Origin: Succinivibrionaceae bacterium UBA3769 | GTDB taxonomy: Bacteria > Pseudomonadota > Gammaproteobacteria > Enterobacterales > Succinivibrionaceae | DNA: 11,025 nt | NCBI GenBank assembly: GCA_002372325.1 | Contig: DFFT01000099.1 | Location: 1 to 11,025, forward strand | Reading direction: 5' to 3' | In this document: piece by piece, positions 1 to 7,800 of the stretch | Layout: the number at the start of each line of letters is the position of its first letter | How positions within the stretch are numbered: position 1 is the stretch's first letter | Translations under genes and position numbers: made by a program | The notes under the pieces: generated by a model | Told to the model about the DNA's origin: nothing | Seen by the model: only the letters and a program-made list of their open reading frames with translations | The model's database searches: none

Positions 1-122
1 TTGAATTTCTGTTCAGGTATATGGGTGTTCACAGAGACGAGCTGAACGATGAATCGCTGTCTGATGAAAGAAGAAAGGATATTCTTGAGCAGGCGATGCC
101 ATGGAAATTTAAGAAGGCCTAA
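1..122 (+). CDS. C-terminal end of an unrecognised protein (5' truncated)
   Basis: An open frame entering from the left edge (first full codon at base 3) runs 39 codons to a TAA at 120-122 and ends in QAMPWKFKKA. It is rich in charged residues, with an acidic/basic stretch DELNDESLSDERRKD that is probably helical. No family motif is visible and I do not recognise it. It lies on the same strand as the surface-polysaccharide genes that follow, so it may be another member of that locus, but this is only positional. The codon pattern looks genuinely coding and the frame is open to the window edge. The stop codon lies inside the first copy of a 12-bp tandem repeat. Confidence 0.55.
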   Translation, partial: EFLFRYMGVHRDELNDESLSDERRKDILEQAMPWKFKKA

Positions 123-141
123 AGTGCTGCCTAAAGTGTTG
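118..141 (+). repeat. 12-bp tandem duplication at a gene end
   Basis: CCTAAAGTGCTG (118-129) is followed directly by CCTAAAGTGTTG (130-141), so the two copies differ at one base. The first copy contains the TAA stop of the upstream partial gene. The second copy forms the left arm of a hairpin with 142-148. It looks like a simple slippage duplication. Confidence 0.6.
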
Positions 142-166
142 ACTTTAGACCTAATACTGTTTTTTT
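131..166 (+). terminator. Weak candidate intrinsic terminator after the first gene
   Basis: CTAAAGT (131-137) and ACTTTAG (142-148) form a perfect 7-bp stem with a 4-base loop. A run of seven T lies at 160-166. The stem is AT-rich and 11 bases separate it from the T-run, so it is a poor match to a strong rho-independent terminator. It may still stop part of the transcription from the upstream gene. Confidence 0.35.
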
Positions 167-209
167 ACTCATTGGCTGTTCTGATCCGGGAGAGGGAGTA
201 ATTGAGATC

Positions 210-392
210 ATGTTCAAATTTCCTAAGAAACAGAAAATTGTGATAATATGTATCCCCGTGTCGGAAACTTTATGAATTCGGGTAATTGCACGAGTGTTTA
301 TCCCCGATGGTTTGTTCGGCAGGCTGCAAAGAAAGCACGGTACAGCATTCTTTAAGGCTTTTGATCCAGCAGTGTACCAGATTAACGATTAG
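210..392 (+). pseudogene. Possible decayed small ORF, interrupted by one TGA
   Basis: A frame starts with ATG at 210 and has a GGGAG-like ribosome-binding stretch (about 191-198) 12 or more bases upstream. It reads MFKFPKKQKIVIICIPVSET plus one Leu, meets TGA at 273-275, then continues open for 38 more codons (ending AFDPAVYQIND) to TAG at 390-392. The final TAG overlaps the ribosome-binding site of wecC. It could be a remnant of a small gene, a 21-residue leader peptide followed by chance open frame, or pure chance in a 280-base gap. No family is recognisable and there is no sign of a selenocysteine element that I can identify by eye. Confidence 0.25.
239..247 (+). promoter_or_regulatory. 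Candidate extended -10 promoter for wecC
   Basis: TGT-GATAAT (239-247) matches an extended -10 element (TGN plus a hexamer with 5 of 6 consensus bases). There is no good -35 hexamer 17 bases upstream. Use of this site would give a leader of about 150 bases before the GTG start of wecC. This is a by-eye pattern only. Confidence 0.22.
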
Positions 393-404
393 GAATATCT
401 ACCA

Positions 405-1646
405 GTGAAACTCTGTATTTGCGGACTTGGCTATATCGGTTTGCCCACGGCGGCAATGTTTGCCAGAAATGGCGTTTCGGTTCATGGTGTTGAGATAAAC
501 CAGCGTGCCATAGACACCATCAATCAGGGTAAAATTCACATTGTGGAACCCGGTCTCGGCGAGGTGGTTCATAAGGCTGTTTCCGACGGTCTTCTAGTGG
601 CCGCAAACCAGCCCTGCGAGGCCGATGCCTTTATTATCTGCGTTCCTACCCCCTTTGCCGGTGAAAATCATGAACCGGATCTCAGCTTTGTGGATGCTGC
701 CACTTTAGAAATCGCCCCCTTTATCAGAAAGGGGAATACCGTCATTCTGGAATCTACCTCTCCTGTGGGTACCACGGAAAGAGTGGCGGAGATCCTGCAG
801 CGGAACTGTCCGGATCTCAAGGTCGCCCGAGAGGATTCCGAGGACTGCGATGTCTATGTGGCCTATTGCCCGGAAAGAGTGCTCCCCGGCAAAATCATGT
901 CCGAGCTCGTAGACAATGATCGCATCGTCGGGGGGATCAATAAAGTCTCCGCCCGTAAGGCCGCTGATATCTACGGTATCTTTGTGAAGGGGGAACTCCT
1001 TCTTACCAATGCCAGAACCGGCGAAATGTCCAAGCTCACCGAGAATGCTTTCCGGGACGTCAACATTGCCTTTGCCAACGAGCTTTCTCTCATTTGCGAC
1101 CGGCTTCATATTGATGTGTGGGAGCTTATTTCCCTGGCCAACCACCATCCCCGGGTTAATATCCTCAATCCTGGCCCCGGCGTGGGCGGACACTGTATCG
1201 CCGTGGATCCCTGGTTTATTGTCAGCAAAACCCCAGATCTAGCCAGGATCATTGAAACCGCCCGCAAGGTAAATGACCATAAGCCGGAATGGGTGAAAGA
1301 CCAGGTACGGGAAGCTGTGGCCGGATCTGCGCGTAAGGATCCGCTGATCGCCTGTCTCGGACTGGCCTTTAAACCGGATATCGATGACCTCCGGGAAAGT
1401 CCGGCGGTGCATATTGCCCGGGATCTTGCCCGGGAGTTTCCGGGGCGTGTTATTGCCGCGGAACCGAATATCGCCGAGCTTCCGGCCAGCCTGAGCGAAG
1501 CCGGGGTGCGGCTTACTGATATTGCGGAGGCTTTGCAGGCGGATGTGGTGCTTCTTCTGGTGGACCACCGGGAGTTCCGGGCCATTAAGCCTGAGTTTGC
1601 CCCGGAGCAGACACTTATTGACACCCGCGGGCTCTGGAAAAGCTGA
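405..1646 (+). CDS. wecC: UDP-N-acetyl-D-mannosamine dehydrogenase
   Basis: A 413-residue NAD-dependent enzyme that oxidises UDP-ManNAc twice at C6 to UDP-ManNAcA, a cytoplasmic sugar donor for surface polysaccharides. It lines up along its full length with enterobacterial WecC (about 420 residues). The N-terminal Rossmann motif GLGYIGLP is at residues 7-14, with the WecC-like NQGKIHIVEPGL after it. ESTSPVGTTE and YCPERVLPGK are in the middle, and the catalytic centre has Lys210 and Asn214 (KLTENAFRD) and nucleophile Cys264 in GGHCIAVDPWF. The C-terminal UDP-binding part has FKPDIDDLRESP. The start is GTG at 405, with AGGA (391-394) ten bases upstream and the Rossmann strand beginning at once. 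No wecB epimerase is visible here. A strong terminator follows, so it seems transcribed separately from the synthase. WecC is preferred over a general UDP-glucose dehydrogenase because of IHIVEP, HPRVNIL and GGHCIAVDPWF. Confidence 0.93.
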   Translation: MKLCICGLGYIGLPTAAMFARNGVSVHGVEINQRAIDTINQGKIHIVEPGLGEVVHKAVSDGLLVAANQPCEADAFIICVPTPFAGENHEPDLSFVDAATLEIAPFIRKGNTVILESTSPVGTTERVAEILQRNCPDLKVAREDSEDCDVYVAYCPERVLPGKIMSELVDNDRIVGGINKVSARKAADIYGIFVKGELLLTNARTGEMSKLTENAFRDVNIAFANELSLICDRLHIDVWELISLANHHPRVNILNPGPGVGGHCIAVDPWFIVSKTPDLARIIETARKVNDHKPEWVKDQVREAVAGSARKDPLIACLGLAFKPDIDDLRESPAVHIARDLAREFPGRVIAAEPNIAELPASLSEAGVRLTDIAEALQADVVLLLVDHREFRAIKPEFAPEQTLIDTRGLWKS

Positions 1647-1660
1647 TCTCGCGGTGCCGG

Positions 1661-1709
1661 GGCGGTGGAGACCGGGGAATTCCCGCTGACTCCGCCGCCT
1701 GATTTTTTT
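1661..1709 (+). terminator. Rho-independent terminator after wecC
   Basis: GGCGGTGGA (1661-1669) pairs with TCCGCCGCC (1691-1699) as a 9-bp stem with one G-U pair. A second small stem, CGGG/CCCG, sits inside the loop, and seven T follow at 1703-1709. This is a convincing GC-rich hairpin plus T-run, 14 bases past the wecC stop. Confidence 0.8.
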
Positions 1710-1721
1710 GACTGTTAACTT

Positions 1722-1751
1722 TTGATGTCTTGAGGCCGGGATGAATTTAAT
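1722..1751 (+). promoter_or_regulatory. Candidate sigma70 promoter for the synthase gene
   Basis: TTGATG (1722-1727) and TTTAAT (1746-1751) are separated by 18 bases, matching 4 of 6 and 5 of 6 consensus bases. The site lies just past the wecC terminator and about 70 bases upstream of the synthase start, where a promoter would be needed. A small GC hairpin (GCGG 1789-1792 with CCGC 1799-1802) lies between it and the start codon. Confidence 0.4.
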
Positions 1752-1824
1752 GCTTTCCGGCATTGGTTTTTAAGGTAATCAGGATCAAGCGGGGCGCTCC
1801 GCGGGACAGGGATTTATCTCAGCT

Positions 1825-4800
1825 ATGAATGAAAAGATTATTGATAAAGAAGTAACCTCCGCAAATGATGATATCGCCATTGTGGGCATGGCGTTTCGCT
1901 TTCCCGGAAACGTTGTCGACGAAGCCTCATTTTGGCAGCTTCTGGAGCAGGGGCAATGCGGTGTTACTGAGATCCCGGCGTCCAGATGGCCTGTGGATCT
2001 TTATCAGGATGCGGTAAAAGGCACACCGGGCCGCAGCATTACCTTTAAGGCCGGAGTTATCAATGATATCTTGAGTTTCGAGCCGGCATTCTTTGCCATC
2101 TCTCCCCGGGAAGCCGAATGGATGGATCCCCAGCAGAGACTTCTTTTGAAGCTGGTGTACGAGTGCTTTGAGGATGCCGGAATCCCCCCGGAGAAAATGC
2201 GCGGTCAGAAGTGCGGCGTGTTCACCGGGATGTCCGCCTGTGATTACCTGATGAAATCCGTTCCGGATCCGGAAGCTGCGTCTCCCTATACCATGACCGG
2301 CAATACCGACTGCATCACCTCTAACAGAATTTCCTATTTTTATGATCTTGAGGGCCCGTCGTTTTCATTAGATACGGCATGCTCCTCCGGTATGACTGCC
2401 ATTCACGAGGCCTGCGAATCCATAAGAAGAGGGGAGTCTTCTTCTGCTCTTGCCGCCGGCGTGCATCTCTTTTTGCAGCCCCATCCATTTATCGGCTTCA
2501 GCAAGGCCTCCATGCTGTCCCCTAATGGCAGATGCCTGCCCTTTGATGATCGGGGGGACGGCTATGTCCGTTCCGAAGGAGCCGCGGTTATCTTCCTTAA
2601 AAGACTTTCCGATGCCGTGAAGGACGGGGATCGGATTCATGCGGTGATCCGGGCCACCGGCATCAATGTCGACGGCGCCAGAAAGAAGGGCCTTACAGTG
2701 CCCTCGGCGCAGGGACAGGCTGATCTTATGAGAGAGGTGCTTAACAAGGCCGGCATTGCTCCCGGAGATCTGGATTTCGTGGAGGCCCACGGCACCGGCA
2801 CCCCGGTGGGGGATCCCATTGAAGCTGACTCCATCTCTCAGGTTTACGGCCTCAGCCATGAAGGCCCGCTTCCCATCACTTCCGTTAAAGCCAATGTGGG
2901 ACATCTGGAGCCGGTTTCCGGTTTTGCCGGGCTTATCAAGGCGGTACTGGCATTGAAGCACCGCTTTATTCCTAAGATCCCCTTTGCTTATGAGCCCAGC
3001 GCCCATATCGATTTTGCGGCGCTCAATATCTTCTGTCCTGAAAACGGTCTTGCCCTGACTCCCCGGGAGAGCGGCGCCCCCTTAATGGCTTCCGTGAATT
3101 CCTTCGGGTTCGGGGGAGCCAATGCTCATGTGATCCTGACCGAGGCTCCCCGGGAGCTTTCCCGGCCGCTCCCTGAAGCTATGAGAGCGCCGCGGGATTC
3201 TGTTTCCGGAAAGGCCGTAAATGACCTCCCGGCAAATCTTCCTTCCCTTAACCTGCCGCCCCTTATCCTCACCGCATTTTCCCGGGAATCCCTGAAGTCT
3301 CTGGCTCTTTCCTGGGCTGATTTTCTGAAGTCCTTCCCCGGCGATACCGCGCTCCGGAATTATCTCAATGCCTGCCACGGCGTTATTACCCGCCGGGAAG
3401 CGATGAACGTGAGACTGCTGGTTCAGGGTAATTCAGTGTCGGAGATCCGGGACAGTCTGATCATGTTTGCCGAAGGACTGGATCTTCCCAATGCGCTTAC
3501 CTGCGATGCCGGTGATAAAAAGTGCCGCAAAACCGCCTTTGTGCTCAGCGGCAACGGATCCCAGTATGCCGGCATGGGATTAAGTCTTTATAAGGATAAT
3601 CCGGTATTCCGGATAACGGCAGATAAGGTTTCAGAACTGGCGGAGCCGCTTCTGGGCTATGCCATCAGCGATTATCTCTCCGGCAAAACCCCGATGGATG
3701 ATGATGCCATTCTTGATGCCAGCGTCTCCCAGCCCCTGATTTTTGCCGTGGAGGCCGGCATTCTGGAGATTCTCCGGGAAAACGGCTTCGTTCCTGACGG
3801 CGTTATCGGACACAGCATGGGGGAAATCACGGGTTCCTATGCCGCCGGAAAGCTCTCTCTTCAGGATGCCGTAAAAACCATCGCCGTGAGAAGCATCCTC
3901 CAGAATAAAACCCGGGGCATGGGCGGCATGGCGGCGGCCTCCCTGTCTCAGGATGAGTTTGCGGAAGCAGCTCGGCTCCTTTCCGTTCAGGACGAGATTT
4001 CCATTGCGGCGGTGAACTCTTCGGCCAATATCACGGTGACCGGTTCCCATGACGGCCTTGCTAAGCTTCAGGACTATTGCTCGAAGCGCCGGGTGTTCTT
4101 TAAGAAGCTCCGGGTGGATTATCCCTTCCACAGCGGCGTCATGGATCTCATCAAAAACGATATCGAGGAACAGCTCAGGGATATCTCTCCGCTTAAGAGC
4201 GCCACGGAGTTTTATTCCTCGGTTACCGGCGATCTTTATGATGCTCCTCTGGATTCCGTTTACTGGGGCCGCAATGTCCGGGAAGCGGTGCTGTTCGGAA
4301 AGGCCATGACCGCCATGCTGGAAAGCGGCTATGACTGCTTTATTGAAATTGCTCCGACTCCGGTGTTGCAGCGCTACCTCCGGGAGAATGTCAAGGAAGC
4401 CGGCAAGGCAAATTCAGTCAGGATTTCTTCAGCGCTGCTGCAGGGGCTTGACGGTAATTCCCGCATGGAGACATTCCTCATGGAAAATGCCCTTTACCAG
4501 GGGGCGGCATTCTGGGAGAGCCGGTTCCGGAAGCTGGTTAATGATATCAGTAACCGCATTAACGGCAGCGAGAACGGGGCCGGATGGAGCTATGAACCGG
4601 AATTTATTTCCCTTCCTCACTATAAGTGGACTGAAAAGCAGTATGAGGTGAAGCCCACCGCCGAGAGACCTCCGGTGAAATTCCGCGCTCATCCTCTTTC
4701 GGGCTGGCGCCTTAATACCGCGGATCCGGTTTTTGAAAATATTCTGGAACCCCATAAGAGCTCTCTTTTAAGCTCCCACATGGTGGACGGCGAGTGCGTG

Positions 4801-7800
4801 TTTGCTGCGGCCTCGTTTATTGAAACCGCTCTGGAAGCCCATGTGGAGATTTATAACGAGGACATTGTCACCCTTGAGTATCTGGATATCAGAAGCTCTC
4901 TCGTGTTTGAGCCGGAGACCTGCCGCGTTATGGAGCTTGCCGCGGTCAGAGAAAACGGCCTCTTTACCGTAAAGAGCCGGGAGTATGCCAGAAGCGAGGC
5001 CTGGACGCTCCATGCCGGGGGCCGTCTGGTGTCCGGTCTCCCGCTTCCGGAGCTGGCCACTCGCGCGGTGTCAGGCGAGGAAGCAGCTAAGCTTCAAGAC
5101 CAGGCTGATATCAAAGCCTGCTCCCATGATGAGGTCTATGATATTGCCCGCAGCATGGGCCTGGATTACGGGCCCGAGTTCAGTCTGATTGCCGAGGCAG
5201 CGCCGGATCCGGAGACTGCCTCCCTGACAGTTAAGCTCGTGTCCGCCATCCCGGGCCGGGAAAAGTACATTGTTCCCCCCGGGGTAATGGATGCCGCTCT
5301 TCAGGCTCTTCTGGTAACGGGAAGGGCCGATGCAGCCGGAAGACTTTATCTCCCGGTAAGCTTCGGCCGGATCTCCTTCAGAAGAGGACAGGATGTAGCG
5401 GAGATTAAGGTGATCCCCGGAGCCGGTTCCTCCCGGAGCATTTCCGCGGACTTTGTGTTCCGGAATGCTGCGGGTGAAACCGTGGGAGTTATCAAGGGGG
5501 CGGAGTTAAGAGCCTTCCCCAGAAAGCAGCATGCTGCCGCAGGAGAGAGCCGGGTGCCGTTATGGCACATGACCCTGCGGGAGGCTCCTTCGGGAAGCCG
5601 TCCGGCGGTATTCGGGACAGAGCCGGATTTTACGGAAATCACCGCTTCCGAAAGCCTGGGAGACATTTCCGGCCGCTCCCGCTGGTATCAGGAGCGCTAC
5701 CCGGTTCTGGAAGCTCTCACCATGATCTATGCTCTTAAGGCGGTTACTTCTGAGGGACTTCCTCCGGAAGAAGTTCAGAACCATCCTCTGGGGCGTTACC
5801 TTGTTTCTGTTCTCGGGGAAAGAGGGCTTATTGACGCAGAGGGCCGGATCACTCCGGCGGGAGAAAGTCTCCGGAGGGAGAACACCGCTGTCTATGAGCA
5901 GAATCTGATTTCCGGGGACGGGTTTTCCTTAAAGCCGCTTCTGGGCGCCTTCAGAACCGCTTCCTCCCTGAAAAAACTTCTTGCCGCTGATGAGGACATA
6001 AGAGGATCCTCCGGCGCTGCCAGTGAACGGAGCATTTTTGCCCTGTTCTCCGAAACTGAGACTCCGGCGGATATCCGGGGAGAGCAGGATCTTTTAAAGC
6101 TTATGGCAGATTACCTGTTCCGGAAGTATCAGGAGAACATGGCATCTCAGGGGGACAGCCAGAACAATTCTCCCGTGGTACGGGTGCTGGAGATCGGATC
6201 CGGTGAAGGCTCTCAGGTTTCCTCCTTCCTGGAGCAGGCGATGAGAAGTCAGTTCGGAGCCCGGCTCATGCTGGTTAAGGCCGCTTTGGGGAGCGGTGCT
6301 GCCGGGAATGCCCGGACACCCTGCTTTGATGTCGCTGATGGCTCCTTCCGCTATGACCGGGGAAATCCGGAAATCCCTCCGGCCTATGATCTTATTGTGC
6401 TAAGACGAGGGCTTTCCGGCAGCGGCTCCGGAGTTATAAGGACGCTCCGGGGCCTCAGGGCGCTGCTGGCTCCGGAAGGCATTCTTGCTGCACTGGAGCG
6501 GTATCCGGTATTCTATGCGGACATGGTTTCCGGAAGAGACAGAAGCTGGTGGCAGTACCGCGAAGGACGGCCGGTATCGCCTCTTAAGTCGCCAGCTTAC
6601 TGGGAACAGGCGCTTTCGGAAGTCGGTTATGAAAATATAGCCGTGGCCCGGGATCCTGCCACCGGCGATCTGGCCGCCGGTTCCTGTCTGGTCATAGCCT
6701 CCCGGGGATCCTTGCCGGACGCCAGTGACCTTGAGACTTCTGAAAACGAGGCCCCTGAAACCTCCAAGGGCTTTATCCATCTGGCGCTCCCCTGGGCTGA
6801 TGGAAAGACGGCGCAGGCTCTCGAAAGCTCTGCCGGCTTTAAGCTGTTAAGCTCTTTAAGCGCGGTAAGCGGCTTTGAGATGGATATTCTGGATAATGGC
6901 TTTAAGGATAAGCTTCCGGAGACTCTGGGAGGCCGGGAGAACCCCGGTGTTCATAAGTATGTGTTCCTGACTCCCGCCGGAATTAAGGCTCTTTGTCCGG
7001 ATCTTGCCTATGCCGGGGATTACGGCCTTCCCGGAGTTCTGGCGGATCTCACGGCGCTGGCAGAACAGCTGGCGTCCTATGGCAAGGGCCGCGGGGACAG
7101 CTTAAAGCTTCTTATCGTTACCCAGACCGCCGCGGATGCTCCCGGAGACCGCGGGGTGTTCGGTCTCGCCCGGGTTATTAAAAACGAGCTTCCGGGGCTT
7201 TCCGTAAGCAGCATTATGCTGGACGGCGCCATTAAACCCGATCTTGGCGATGCCATTTTTGCGGGACTCTGTCAGGAAATTCTGGAGGACTCGTCTTTGG
7301 ACGAAATCGTGCTCCGGGAAAGCGGCCGTTACCGGCTGTCCCTGGAGGAAGAGATTTTGGATAAGGATCTTCCGGTTAAAGATAATGTACGTCAGGAAGA
7401 TCAGAACGATTCTCAGGCTTCTTCTGACAACGCAGGCGCTGCTGCCGCTTCCTCTCCGGCCGAATGCCGCTATCTGGACTTTTCAGAAGCGGGCAGACTT
7501 AAGAATCTTATCTGGAAAACCAAAAAGCCCGGCGCTCTGGGCCCCCGGGATCTCCGGGTGCGGGTGGCTGCCTCCGGCCTTAATTTCCGCGATGTCATGA
7601 TGACTATGGGACTGGTGCCGGACGAGGTGCTCCGGAAGGGCTTTTCCGGGCCCTATCTCGGCCTGGAGTTTGCCGGAACAGTTATGGAAACCGGCAGCGC
7701 GGTTACGGAATTCCGGCCGGGGGATCGGGTGTTCGGCCTTGGTTCTGCCACCCTGGCGGAGACGGTTGATGTTCCCGTGTATGCAGTCAGCGCTCTTCCG

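Noticed and set aside
705..1763. Several overlapping minus-strand frames opposite wecC, one extending into the gap
   Set aside because: The + strand WecC aligns over its full length, and the antisense products have no family features.
2371..2388. Possibility of a non-elongating KSQ or decarboxylase-type ketosynthase
   Set aside because: Cys186 is present in DTACSSG and both catalytic histidines are kept.
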